Source: Acidobacteriaceae bacterium (GTDB lineage: Bacteria; Acidobacteriota; Terriglobia; Terriglobales; Acidobacteriaceae). From it: a stretch of 64,000 bases of DNA. The position numbers and the translations under genes are program-made. The first letter of the stretch is position 1. Each line of letters begins with the position of its first letter. The notes below the pieces were generated by a model. It was given only the letters and a program-made list of their open reading frames with translations. It did not search any database and was not told where the DNA came from. Shown here piece by piece: positions 1-8,529 of this stretch. The stretch is from positions 186,001-250,000 of the forward strand of contig JAOAPC010000022.1 in assembly GCA_025462735.1 (NCBI GenBank), read 5' to 3'.

Positions 1-509
1 AACAGCACCAGGTGATCTGCGCGCTCGGCCTCGGCGTAAGAAATGGCGCGGCGCAGACAGTCGGGACGAAACATCACGTCAGCATCGGTGAACAACAGCC
101 AATCCCCGCTAGCTTGTTTCGCTGCGCTCCACATGGCGTGGGCTTTGCCCATCCAGCGCGGAGGAAGCACTTCGACATGTACAACTGTGAGCTTGCCTTG
201 TGAGCTAAGGGCAACTTCGTCCATGATTTTTCCGGTGGTGTCTGTCGAGCGATCGTCAACCACAACAACTTCATAGTTGTCATAATCGAGGGTAAGAAGA
301 CGCGAGAGAGCCTCACCGATCGCACGCTCCTCATTGCGCGCGGGAACTATGATCGTCACCCGCGGACTCCCCTGCTCAGTGGCCGGATTGCGGCCCCATT
401 CAGGACGGGAAATATTGACCAGAGTGCGCACTCCGATCGTGGTATCGATTACGCGAGAGAGCCAAATTAAAGCCAGCAGTGTGCCTGCAATCCAGTGGAA
501 GTAGCTCAT
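1..509 (-). CDS. Family 2 glycosyltransferase, C-terminus cut by window edge
   Basis: Reading leftward from ATG at 509, about 169 residues are visible before the window ends. An N-terminal membrane segment (WIAGTLLALIWL) is followed by a GT-A fold: the strand VTIIVPARNEE, then VVVVDDRSTD with the nucleotide-binding Asp pair, and LLFTDADVMF, the DxD-type metal site. The LPPRWMGK segment resembles hopene-associated HpnB and carotenoid CrtQ-type transferases, which attach sugars to membrane lipids. The start codon overlaps the stop of the upstream transporter gene (ATGA), so the two are probably translationally coupled. The acceptor cannot be read from the sequence. A hopanoid link is possible, because hpnJ lies 6 kb away, but this is inference. 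Confidence 0.85.
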   Translation of the reverse strand, partial: MSYFHWIAGTLLALIWLSRVIDTTIGVRTLVNISRPEWGRNPATEQGSPRVTIIVPARNEERAIGEALSRLLTLDYDNYEVVVVDDRSTDTTGKIMDEVALSSQGKLTVVHVEVLPPRWMGKAHAMWSAAKQASGDWLLFTDADVMFRPDCLRRAISYAEAERADHLVL

Positions 510-1750
510 CCCACGTGAGCCTGCACCGGTCGCGGCCGGCCCTCGCTTGCAACCGGTGGAGCAAAGCGCACTCCCAGGAACAATATGACCGAAGAAATGA
601 CCATGGCGATCACGGGTAGAATGAAGGCCGCTTGCAGCGACTGCTTGTCAGCGACCAAACCCATCAGGGTGGGCGAAGGAACATCTCCGAGTAAATGAAT
701 GATGAAAATGTTGAGGGCGATGGCCGTTGATCGAATGTGTGCACCCACGGAATTCACTAGCGCCGCATTAAGAGGTGATGTGTTGAACAACAGTAAGAAC
801 GCGGCAATGCCAATTGCGGGCAGCATCATGCGTCCTGGATTGAACAGCGCCACAATCATGAATGGCACGCCTAAAGCCATGCTGACGGCGGAAACGAAAT
901 AGTAAGCACCTTTCAGTCTTGGCAGCAGGTAATCACCTAGCCATCCTCCGGCTAGGGACGCCACAATGCCGTCCATGACCACGATCAGCCCAAACGTGTA
1001 GTTGGCGGATGCAAGGGTGTAGCCGCGGACGCGGGATAGAAAGGTAGGCATCCATACCTGAATGCCACCCAGAGCAAACGTCATGGTCGCCATGCCCAGG
1101 GTTGCTGTCCAGAACGCGGGGTTCCTAATTAGCCCGTGTAACGTGCCGCGCTCTGGTGTTTCTTTAACCGAATCGAATTGCCCGCGTTCCGGCTCGGGGA
1201 TGAATAGCAATGCGAGAGCCAGCAAAAAACCGGGCGCGGCGGCAATATAAAAAGGAAAGCGCCATCCGTTAGTGGCGCCGAGTTTGCCTCCCAATATGTA
1301 TCCAGCGGCAGTGCCAACTGGAATCGCCAGATAGAAAATACCGAAGATGCGGCCGCGCTTCTCCTCAGGGAAGAGATCGGCGACAAAGGTTGGTGCGATG
1401 GTGACGAATGTTGCTTCTCCTATACCGACCAGCGTGTGCCGGACTAAGAGCTCCCAGTAGTTGTGCGTGAAAGCGGTGAGCAGAGTTAGAGCGCTCCAGA
1501 AACTCGCACCGAGAAAAATGATTAGCTTTCTGGAATAACGGTCCGCCAGCGGCCCGGTGAACGGAGCCGCAATCATGTAGAAGCCGAGGAATGCGCTGGT
1601 GAGATATCCGATTTGCGCATTGCTCAGATGAAATTCGGTTTGCACCAGCGGTTGCACCGCAAACAAAACCGACCGGTCAATATAGTTGAGCAGGTTCAGC
1701 GCAGTAAGAAGGACGAGCGCGGTTCGAGGATAGAGCTTAGCTTGGGCCAC
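506..1750 (-). CDS. Spinster-like MFS transporter
   Basis: This 414-residue protein has about twelve hydrophobic segments. The first helix carries LNYIDR, typical of the spinster-like branch of the major facilitator superfamily. The loop after helix 2 has GPLADRYSRK, the MFS motif A (G-x-L-A-D-R-x-x-R-K). Eukaryotic spinsters move lysolipids or sphingolipids; bacterial members are annotated as sugar-phosphate or aromatic-acid carriers, so the substrate is open. The gene shares a 4-base ATGA overlap with the downstream glycosyltransferase gene, which suggests a joint role, perhaps moving a lipid or glycoside. Start ATG at 1750; no strong ribosome site is visible. Confidence 0.85.
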   Translation of the reverse strand: MAQAKLYPRTALVLLTALNLLNYIDRSVLFAVQPLVQTEFHLSNAQIGYLTSAFLGFYMIAAPFTGPLADRYSRKLIIFLGASFWSALTLLTAFTHNYWELLVRHTLVGIGEATFVTIAPTFVADLFPEEKRGRIFGIFYLAIPVGTAAGYILGGKLGATNGWRFPFYIAAAPGFLLALALLFIPEPERGQFDSVKETPERGTLHGLIRNPAFWTATLGMATMTFALGGIQVWMPTFLSRVRGYTLASANYTFGLIVVMDGIVASLAGGWLGDYLLPRLKGAYYFVSAVSMALGVPFMIVALFNPGRMMLPAIGIAAFLLLFNTSPLNAALVNSVGAHIRSTAIALNIFIIHLLGDVPSPTLMGLVADKQSLQAAFILPVIAMVISSVILFLGVRFAPPVASEGRPRPVQAHVG

Positions 1751-1801
1751 GCGAGAAAAAAATATACCACGGGCAAATGTCGACAGCGGTAATCAACCGC
1801 G

Positions 1802-2203
1802 TTATTTCCCTTTCGGTCTGGGCCAGCGCGCCACCACGACTGTAGAAATTCCACCGCGCGGACGGAAGTCACCTTTCACTTCTGCCCACACGGGACGAGC
1901 CCAACGCACGACATCCTCCAGCACTTGATTAACAATATTTTCCTGGAAGATTCCGAGACTGCGGTAGGAGTGCAAATATTCTTTTAGCGATTTCAGTTCG
2001 AGGCAGCGCTTATCAGGCATGTAGCGGATGGTGATCACACCAAAGTCGGGCAGGCCGGTTTTCGGACAAACGGAAGTGAACTCTGGATCGTCAATGACGA
2101 TCTCGTAACCGGGAAACTGGTTGGTCCAGGTTTCGATCTCCGGGAACTTGGCATTCAGTCCGGCTTGGGCGTGCTGTTGGGTGTAGCTCGGCCGCTTCGG
2201 CAT
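1802..2203 (-). CDS. queF: NADPH-dependent 7-cyano-7-deazaguanine reductase
   Basis: QueF reduces preQ0 to preQ1 in the cytoplasm, a step of queuosine biosynthesis for tRNA. The protein is 133 residues, the usual size of the short type I enzyme. The nitrile-attacking Cys46 lies in FTSVCPKTGLPD with the partner Asp53, and the NADPH-binding signature LELKSLKEY is at residues 69-76. The reading frame is open further upstream to 2314, but those residues look non-coding, so I take the ATG at 2203, which starts with MPKRPSYTQQ. No other queuosine genes are nearby and no preQ1 riboswitch is apparent upstream. Confidence 0.93.
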   Translation of the reverse strand: MPKRPSYTQQHAQAGLNAKFPEIETWTNQFPGYEIVIDDPEFTSVCPKTGLPDFGVITIRYMPDKRCLELKSLKEYLHSYRSLGIFQENIVNQVLEDVVRWARPVWAEVKGDFRPRGGISTVVVARWPRPKGK

Positions 2204-2350
2204 AACAATCCATTGTAACCAGCTCTTCCGCTCGGCATTCCTGGCCGGATTTTTTATTGGGCTTTTTCGGGAACCCAGTGCATCTAAAGGGTTAAGTATG
2301 CCTCGACTCCGCACACGAGCACGGTGTTACATTAATCACAGATAAATTAA

Positions 2351-3601
2351 ATGGTTACAAATGCCAGAAAATCAGGCTTTTTTGCCCAGCGGCGGTGGAT
2401 TTTGTGGGTTGCCGGCGCGCTGGTCGCCGTCATTCTTCTGGCATCATTTGCGTCGCGCGATGATTCTGTTCCAATCGTGACCGCTATAGTAAGGCGCGGC
2501 AACATCCGAAGCCTGATCTCCACCAACGGAAAAATTGAGCCCATCAGTAACTTCGAGGCGCACGCTCCCACTGGCACCGTGGTTAAGCGCGTTCTGGCGA
2601 AAGAAGGCGATCACGTCAAGCAGGGGCAACTGTTGGTGGAGCTGGATGCCGCTACCGCACAAAGCCATGCGTCGCAGGCGTTGGCACAAATTCGCGCCTC
2701 CGAAGCTGATATGAATTCGATTGAACATGGCGGCACGCAAGAGGAGCTGCTTACGCTGCGGGCGCAACTGGTCAAGGCAATGGCCGATCGCGACGCCGCG
2801 CAACGTAATCTCGATGCCCTGCAGAAGTTACAGCAGACTGGGGCTGCATCCCCCGGCGAGGTCCGTGCCGCTCAGGCGCAGGTTGCGACTGCGGAGGCGC
2901 AGGTGAAGTTGCTGCAGTCGAAACAGAGTGAGCGTTACTCGCGGCCTGAAATCTCCAGCGTGCAGGCAAAGCAATCCGAGGCGCAGAGCGCGTATTCCGC
3001 AGCGGAAGATGTGCTCCAGCAACTGGTGATTCGAGCACCCTTTGCAGGTGTGGTCTATTCCCTGCCAGTGCGCCAGGGAACGTATGTTAATCCTGGAGAT
3101 CTTATCCTGCAGGAAGCAGATTTATCGAAGGTTCTGGTGCGCGCATACGTCGATGAGCCCGATGTGGCACGGCTTACGCCCGGGGAAAAAATAGAGGTTA
3201 CTTGGGATGCCGTGCCTGGCCGTATGTGGATCGGATCGGTGAGCTCGATTCCGGCGTCGGTAAAGCTGCATGGCACACGTAATGTAGGCGAGACCACATG
3301 CACTGTACCCAACGATGACTTCAAGTTGCTGCCTAATATCAACGTCGGCGTAACCATTGTCACGGCGGAGCACGACCATGTGCTCACGGTTCCGCGCGAA
3401 GCTCTGCATTTGGAAGGCGGCAAACCGTATGTTTACCTCGTTACGAACAATGAGCTCGAGCATCGTAACGTAGAAACGGCGATATCAGATCTCACTCACT
3501 CCGAAATTAGCATCGGAATCCCCGAGGGCGCCAAGGTGGCGCTCGGGTCTGTAAATTCCAAGCCTTTGCGTGATCATCTTCCAGTGAAAGTGGTGCAATA
3601 G
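2351..3601 (+). CDS. HlyD/RND-type membrane-fusion (periplasmic adaptor) protein
   Basis: This 416-residue protein has one N-terminal membrane helix (about residues 15-33). It then has a lipoyl-type half domain (GTVVKRVLAKEGDHVKQGQLL), a long heptad-rich hairpin (about 100-215, rich in Ala, Gln and Glu), the second lipoyl half (APFAGVVYSLPVRQGTYVNPG) and a beta-barrel domain. This is the adaptor of a tripartite efflux or secretion pump, bridging inner membrane and TolC. The genes downstream encode a TPR protein (3 bases away) and a TolC-like channel. No inner-membrane pump (RND, MacB or ABC) is adjacent, which is unusual. Start ATG at 2351 has no clear Shine-Dalgarno sequence. Confidence 0.9.
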   Translation: MVTNARKSGFFAQRRWILWVAGALVAVILLASFASRDDSVPIVTAIVRRGNIRSLISTNGKIEPISNFEAHAPTGTVVKRVLAKEGDHVKQGQLLVELDAATAQSHASQALAQIRASEADMNSIEHGGTQEELLTLRAQLVKAMADRDAAQRNLDALQKLQQTGAASPGEVRAAQAQVATAEAQVKLLQSKQSERYSRPEISSVQAKQSEAQSAYSAAEDVLQQLVIRAPFAGVVYSLPVRQGTYVNPGDLILQEADLSKVLVRAYVDEPDVARLTPGEKIEVTWDAVPGRMWIGSVSSIPASVKLHGTRNVGETTCTVPNDDFKLLPNINVGVTIVTAEHDHVLTVPREALHLEGGKPYVYLVTNNELEHRNVETAISDLTHSEISIGIPEGAKVALGSVNSKPLRDHLPVKVVQ

Positions 3602-3603
3602 AA

Positions 3604-4569
3604 ATGCGTTGGTTGCTGTCAATTGCGGCTCTCTTTGTTTTTAGTGTTTCGATCGCGACTGCCGGGGCTGATGAAACTGCCCCTTCGCTTATCGCAAATG
3701 GTCAGGTTGACGAAGCCATTGCTTCGCTGCATGGGCAAATCACCGCGTCGCCCAATGATGCCCAGGCACACAATCTTCTGTGCCGCGCCTACTTCAGCTT
3801 AGGCGAATGGGACCGTGGGATATCTGACTGCGAGAAGGCAGTCGCCCTAGCCCCTAACAACAGCCAGTTTCACTTGTGGCTGGGAAGAATATATGGGGAG
3901 AAGGCGGATTCCGCTAGCTTCGTCACTGCCGCCGGGCTCGCCCGAAGAGTGCGCAGCGAATTTGAGATCGCAGTGCGTTTGAATCCCGCCAATGTGGATG
4001 CGCGAAGCGACTTGGCAGAGTTCTATATCGAGGCGCCCGCGATGGTTGGTGGCGGGCAGGGCAAGGCCGAAGCCCAGGCAAAGTCACTGGCCACGATCGA
4101 TCCAGCTACAGGTCATTACGTCAAAGCGCGAATCGCCGAAAAGCGCAAAGACTTAGTGACCGCCGAACGCGAGTATCGCGAGGCGATTTCTGCGAGTCAC
4201 GGCAGCGCTACCGCCTGGTTGAACCTCGCGCTGTTTTATAGACACCGGCAACAGTTCGATCAGATGGAACAGGCTGTGCTACATGTGCGGTCGGCGCCAC
4301 TCGACCGGGCCGACGCCCTGGTGGATGCAGCAGAAATTCTCATCCGTGCGCAAAGAAACCTGCCAGAAGCAACGCGGCTGCTCCAAGCCTACTTGACATC
4401 CACCGCCAAAGTTGAGCAGGCCCCGGCTTTCAAAGTTCACTTCCTTCTCGGGAATGCTAATGAAAAGCTTGGCCACAAACAAGACGCTGCCTCCGAATAC
4501 AAGCTGGCGTTGTCTATGGCCAAGGAATTCCGGCCGGCCCAGCAGGCCCTGCAGCGAGTGAGCCGATAG
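3604..4569 (+). CDS. Secreted TPR-repeat protein
   Basis: The 321-residue product starts with a signal peptide (hydrophobic stretch LLSIAALFVFSVSIATAGA), then carries several tetratricopeptide repeats. Recognisable helix pairs include NDAQAHNLLCRAYFSLGEWD and the repeat around NNSQFHLWLGRIYGE, with a last repeat near FKVHFLLGNANEKLGHKQDA. TPR proteins are protein-binding scaffolds; here it should sit in the periplasm. It begins 2 bases after the adaptor gene and is followed by the outer-membrane channel gene, so it is probably an accessory part of that export system. No enzymatic motif is visible. Confidence 0.85.
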   Translation: MRWLLSIAALFVFSVSIATAGADETAPSLIANGQVDEAIASLHGQITASPNDAQAHNLLCRAYFSLGEWDRGISDCEKAVALAPNNSQFHLWLGRIYGEKADSASFVTAAGLARRVRSEFEIAVRLNPANVDARSDLAEFYIEAPAMVGGGQGKAEAQAKSLATIDPATGHYVKARIAEKRKDLVTAEREYREAISASHGSATAWLNLALFYRHRQQFDQMEQAVLHVRSAPLDRADALVDAAEILIRAQRNLPEATRLLQAYLTSTAKVEQAPAFKVHFLLGNANEKLGHKQDAASEYKLALSMAKEFRPAQQALQRVSR

Positions 4570-4629
4570 CCTTGTTACGAAGGCTTTTCAGTAAAATCGA
4601 ATTCCTATTTCACACCGAAGGTGGAGGCT

Positions 4630-5952
4630 ATGAAACCTGCCCTGGGTCTGGTTCGGGTGTGTTCGTACGCGCTGCTAACTATTTCTCTCGCGCAAGGCAC
4701 CGCCTTTGCGGTGACGACGGAAACACTTTCGCTGAAGCGCGCCGTCCAGCTTGCGTTAGCTCATAGCCCGGCGGCCGGGCAAGCTGCCGCTGACAGTCAG
4801 CGCGCCTTTGCCTCCTATCGTGAAGCCAAGGATCAATATCTGCCCCAGTTCCTGATCGGCTCGGGCTTAGGTGATTCGTGGGGTTATCCGTTGAGCCTGG
4901 AGGGATCGGCGCCGTCATTAGTGAACGTCACGGCGCAGTCGGCATTGTTCAATCCTGCGCTGCGGGATTTCGTGCACGCAGCCCGCATCGAGTACAAGGC
5001 CATCGGCGAGGAAAACAAAGATCGGCGTAATCAGATTATTCAGGACACAGTCCTCACTTATATGGAACTGCTGAAATGGGAACAGGAGATAGACCAGTTG
5101 CGCCAGCAGCACGAAGAAGCTCTTAAGGCGCAGCAGATTGTCGACCAGCGAGTGCAAGCAGGTGTGGATAGCCAACAGATAGGCAAGCAGGCACGACTCG
5201 CATCTGCGCGAACAGCTTTGCGCATAATTCAGGCGGAAGGCGCGATGGATGTGTTGCGCACAAATTTGTCGCAGCTCACAGGCGTGCCGGTAAATTCGCT
5301 CCAGATCGCGCCGGATTCCGTACCCGGTTTCCCGGAAATACCAGCGAAGAGTGAGGAGCTGACTAAGACCGAGGAGTCGAATCCGGCCGTGTTATATGCA
5401 CAACAACATGCGATTGCCCAAGGTTTCCGCGCGCGCGCTGAACACCGGTCATTGTGGCCATCGGCAGATTTCGCAACTCAATATGCAGTGCTGGCAAAGT
5501 TCAATAACTGGACGCAGTTTTTTCAGAACGGCGTTTTCCAGCGAAACAATGCCACCGTAGGGGTAGTGCTCCGTTTTCCTTTTTTCAACCCATCCCAGCA
5601 TGCTCACGCCCAGGCGGCGGATGCAGAAGCGATACGCGCAACGAAAGAAGTGGATGCGACCAAGAACCAAGTCTCTCAGCAGACACTGAAGTTACGTCGA
5701 TCGGTTGAACAATTGCGGGCAGCGCAAGAAGTTTCAGAGCTGGAATACGAGATCGCGCAAGCCAATGTGCAAACCATGGACATCAAAATAAAGTCCGGGA
5801 GCAGCACCATAAATGAAGGCGATCAGGCGCGGGTTGACTTATTCGAAAAATACAACGCTCTCCAAGACGCCAATTTTCAACTCATTCAGGCCCGCGTGTC
5901 ACTGCTGAGGGTCACAGGAGAGCTGGAATCCTGGGTAGATCAAGGTAAGTAG
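4630..5952 (+). CDS. TolC-family outer membrane efflux protein
   Basis: The product is about 440 residues with a signal peptide (SYALLTISLAQGTAFA) and two homologous halves typical of TolC: a LSLKRAVQLALAHSP segment near the N-terminus, long amphipathic coiled-coil helices around residues 130-220 and 330-430, and short barrel stretches between them. It would form the outer-membrane exit duct for the adaptor encoded two genes upstream. The frame is open from a GTG at 4621, but the ATG at 4630 lies just behind GGAGG. That spacing is tight, so either start is possible. Cargo unknown. Confidence 0.87.
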   Translation: MKPALGLVRVCSYALLTISLAQGTAFAVTTETLSLKRAVQLALAHSPAAGQAAADSQRAFASYREAKDQYLPQFLIGSGLGDSWGYPLSLEGSAPSLVNVTAQSALFNPALRDFVHAARIEYKAIGEENKDRRNQIIQDTVLTYMELLKWEQEIDQLRQQHEEALKAQQIVDQRVQAGVDSQQIGKQARLASARTALRIIQAEGAMDVLRTNLSQLTGVPVNSLQIAPDSVPGFPEIPAKSEELTKTEESNPAVLYAQQHAIAQGFRARAEHRSLWPSADFATQYAVLAKFNNWTQFFQNGVFQRNNATVGVVLRFPFFNPSQHAHAQAADAEAIRATKEVDATKNQVSQQTLKLRRSVEQLRAAQEVSELEYEIAQANVQTMDIKIKSGSSTINEGDQARVDLFEKYNALQDANFQLIQARVSLLRVTGELESWVDQGK

Positions 5953-6164
5953 ATGCGCTCTGGCGGACAAGGCTTTTACCCTGTTCAGTGCTCCCACACG
6001 CCGTTCAGGGCGTATCCGTTGCCTGTCAGAGTGCTGGCCTTTAGGCTTAAAACATCCAAGAAAGGAATTCCCTTACCTTCACTCTGCCGCTGCCAACAGG
6101 TGACCTACTGGATACGCGAGTTCTTGGCTTACAGCCGTGAATGTTAAGATAAATAACTATACCT

Positions 6165-7661
6165 ATGCCCTTAAAAACTCTGTTCTTGAACCCTCCCTCT
6201 TTTGAAAATTTTGATGGTGGAGCTGGCTCACGCTGGCCGGCGACTCGTGAAATTGAGTCCTACTGGTATCCGGTCTGGCTGGCTTATCCGACCGGCATGA
6301 TAGAGGGCGCTCGGCTGCTAGATGCGCCACCGCATTACGTCTCCGCCGAGGAGACCATCAACATCACCAAGGAATACGAGTTTCTGGTGCTTTACACCAG
6401 CACCCCGGGATTCCCGGGGGACATCCGCCTGGCAGAGCGCATTAAGGACGCGAACCCCAAAATCAAAATTGCATTCGTAGGCCCTCACGTCACGGTCCTG
6501 CCGGAGCAGTCCTTGCGCGAGGGACGCGCCATTGATTTCGTGGTCCGCAAGGAATTCGATTACGCGGTAAAGGAATTCGCCGACGGCAAGCCGATGGACG
6601 AGATTCTTGGAGTGTCGTACCGGAAGAATGGATCGTTTGGGCATAATGCCGACCGGCCGCAACTTGAGGACCTGGATTCCCTGCCCCATGTGACTGATGT
6701 TTACCACCGCGATTTAGACGTCCGCCGGTATAACGTTCCATTCCTTTTGCACCCCTACGTATCGCTTTACACCACGCGAGGCTGCCCAGCGCAGTGCACA
6801 TTCTGCCTGTGGCCGCAGACGACCAGCGGGCATGCGTGGCGCAAGCGTTCCACTGATGACGTAGCGCGAGAGATGGCCAAGGCCAAAGAGTACTGGCCAT
6901 ACGTAAGAGAGTTTTTCTTCGATGACGATACCTTTAACATCCAAAAGGCCCGGACCGTCGAGCTGTGCGCGAAGCTGAAGCCGCTGAAACTGACCTGGTC
7001 TTGCACGTCGCGAGTCACCACCGATTACGAAACTCTGAAGGCAATGCGCGAAGCGGGATGCCGCCTCCTGATCGTCGGCTATGAATCCGGCGATGCGCAG
7101 ATCCTTAAGAACATTAAGAAAGGCGCAACCCTCGAGCGCGCCCGCCAGTTCACCAAAGACGCCCACAAGCTCGGGCTGGTGATTCACGGCGATTTCATTC
7201 TGGGCCTGCCTGGAGAGACGCGTGAAACCATCCAGAACACGATTGCGTTTGCCAAGGAGTTGGATGTTGAGACCATTCAGGTGTCGGTTGCCCATGCTTA
7301 TCCGGGAACGGAGCTGTACGATTTTGCCGTGAAAAACAATTTCATGGTGAAAGGCAGCATGGTGGACGCAGGCGGACACCAGCTGGCTCATATCGAATAT
7401 CCCGGGCTGCCGGCAGATGAGATTCTGCACTCTGTCCACCGCTTCTACGACGAATATTACTTCCGGCCAAAAGCGGTTTTCCGCATCTTACGGAAGGCTG
7501 CGTTCAATTCTGGAGATCGCAAGCGGCTGTACAAAGAGGCCAAGACGTTCCTGAAAGTGCGGTCAATGAGGAACAAGTTGGTGAAGGACAACGCCAGGGA
7601 TGCCGCTAACGGTAAGCCGCAGACCGCTGCTCCACCGCCGCCAGAAACCGTCCAGGTCTGA
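6165..7661 (+). CDS. hpnJ: B12-binding radical SAM enzyme HpnJ, hopanoid cyclitol-ether formation
   Basis: The 498-residue protein matches HpnJ in its opening (LKTLFLNPPSFENFDGGAGSR) and layout. An N-terminal cobalamin-binding-like domain (about 1-150, with FVGPHVTVLPE) precedes a radical SAM barrel with the iron-sulfur motif CxxxCxxC at Cys207, Cys211 and Cys214. In known hopanoid producers (work in Burkholderia), HpnI adds a glucosamine-type sugar to bacteriohopanetetrol, HpnK deacetylates it and HpnJ converts it to the cyclitol ether. Neither squalene-hopene cyclase nor hpnI/hpnK is in the window. A Pro/Ala-rich tail follows residue 470. Two small membrane-protein genes follow within 6 bases and probably belong to the same operon. 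Confidence 0.9.
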   Translation: MPLKTLFLNPPSFENFDGGAGSRWPATREIESYWYPVWLAYPTGMIEGARLLDAPPHYVSAEETINITKEYEFLVLYTSTPGFPGDIRLAERIKDANPKIKIAFVGPHVTVLPEQSLREGRAIDFVVRKEFDYAVKEFADGKPMDEILGVSYRKNGSFGHNADRPQLEDLDSLPHVTDVYHRDLDVRRYNVPFLLHPYVSLYTTRGCPAQCTFCLWPQTTSGHAWRKRSTDDVAREMAKAKEYWPYVREFFFDDDTFNIQKARTVELCAKLKPLKLTWSCTSRVTTDYETLKAMREAGCRLLIVGYESGDAQILKNIKKGATLERARQFTKDAHKLGLVIHGDFILGLPGETRETIQNTIAFAKELDVETIQVSVAHAYPGTELYDFAVKNNFMVKGSMVDAGGHQLAHIEYPGLPADEILHSVHRFYDEYYFRPKAVFRILRKAAFNSGDRKRLYKEAKTFLKVRSMRNKLVKDNARDAANGKPQTAAPPPPETVQV

Positions 7662-7667
7662 AGGCAC

Positions 7668-8096
7668 GTGAACCTTCGCAAGTATCTAGTGCTCGCCGGG
7701 GTGAGCGTTTTCGCTCCCCTGGGAGACTCCTTTCTCTCCTATGGCATGAAGCAGGTTGGGAATATTTCAATGCGGAATATACCTGACCTGCTGCTTGCAA
7801 TTACAAATCCGTGGGTGGGGATCGGGATCATTCTCCTTCTCGGGTTTTTTGCTACCTACATGACCGCTCTTTCCTGGGCGGATTTAACCTACGTGCTTCC
7901 TGCAAGCTCCCTGGGCTATGTTCTGCTTGCGCTGATCGCTCGGTTCTTTCTCCACGAACAGATCAGCCTGACACGCTGGCTCGGCATCGCCCTGGTCTCA
8001 ACCGGAGTCGGCTTCGTTACCAGTGGACCGGAAGTTACCGGCCGCCCCCCACGGCACCTCGCAAATGATGGCAGTGTTGCGACGGAGCATTCATGA
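7668..8096 (+). CDS. Small DMT-family (EamA/ArnE-like) membrane protein, first of a pair
   Basis: This 142-residue protein has four predicted membrane helices and the DMT/EamA signature GDSFLSYGMKQVG near the N-terminus, then SWADLTYVLPASSLGYVL and a final helix GIALVSTGVGFV. It starts at GTG 7668, six bases after hpnJ, and overlaps the next gene by ATGA. The next gene encodes a paralogue, so the two likely form a heterodimer as ArnE and ArnF do for an undecaprenyl-linked aminosugar. A role in flipping the hopanoid product or precursor is inference from position only. A 25-residue polar tail is extra compared with ArnE. Confidence 0.8.
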   Translation: MNLRKYLVLAGVSVFAPLGDSFLSYGMKQVGNISMRNIPDLLLAITNPWVGIGIILLLGFFATYMTALSWADLTYVLPASSLGYVLLALIARFFLHEQISLTRWLGIALVSTGVGFVTSGPEVTGRPPRHLANDGSVATEHS

Positions 8097-8488
8097 TCCG
8101 GCACGCGATCAGCAACCTGAATGGCTGGCTGGCAATCCTGGCGATTGTGCTTTCCTCGAGCGCCGGAGATGTTCTGCTGTCGCGGGGAATGAAGCAGATC
8201 GGCGATGTTGGCGAGCTGCGACGAAAGCGCGGGTTAAGTTTCGTCCTCTCGCGGATTTTGCGAAGCCGTTATTTTTTGATCGGCGTGGCGTGCATGGCAA
8301 TTTCGTTCTACAGCCTGCTGTTTGGGTTGTCGTGGAATGATGTCAGCCTGATTGGGCCCGCCGCCGCTTCGCTCACGTTCGTGGCCAACGCTTTCGCGGC
8401 GAAGATATTCCTTCACGAGAGGGTTGATCGCCGGCGCTGGGCGGCTGCCCTGTTTGTGGCTGCGGGCGTAGTTCTAATGGGACTCTGA
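8093..8488 (+). CDS. Small DMT-family (EamA/ArnF-like) membrane protein, second of a pair
   Basis: The 131-residue product also has four membrane helices and repeats the partner's signature as GDVLLSRGMKQIG, with LSWNDVSLIGPAAASL matching the partner's second half. Its last helix is WAAALFVAAGVVLMGL. Start ATG at 8093 overlaps the previous stop by 4 bases, a sign of coupled synthesis in equal amounts. The pair resembles ArnE/ArnF and other paired small multidrug-resistance-like proteins that form obligate heterodimers. The substrate is not known; the link to hpnJ makes a glycosylated hopanoid a reasonable guess. Confidence 0.8.
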   Translation: MIRHAISNLNGWLAILAIVLSSSAGDVLLSRGMKQIGDVGELRRKRGLSFVLSRILRSRYFLIGVACMAISFYSLLFGLSWNDVSLIGPAAASLTFVANAFAAKIFLHERVDRRRWAAALFVAAGVVLMGL

Positions 8489-8529
8489 TTCGTCCCGCTC
8501 CAGTCTTTCGTTTTCATCTTCTCGCAAAC

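Noticed and set aside
6714-7439. Long minus-strand open frame of 241 residues
   Set aside because: Fully antisense to hpnJ, whose motifs are unmistakable.
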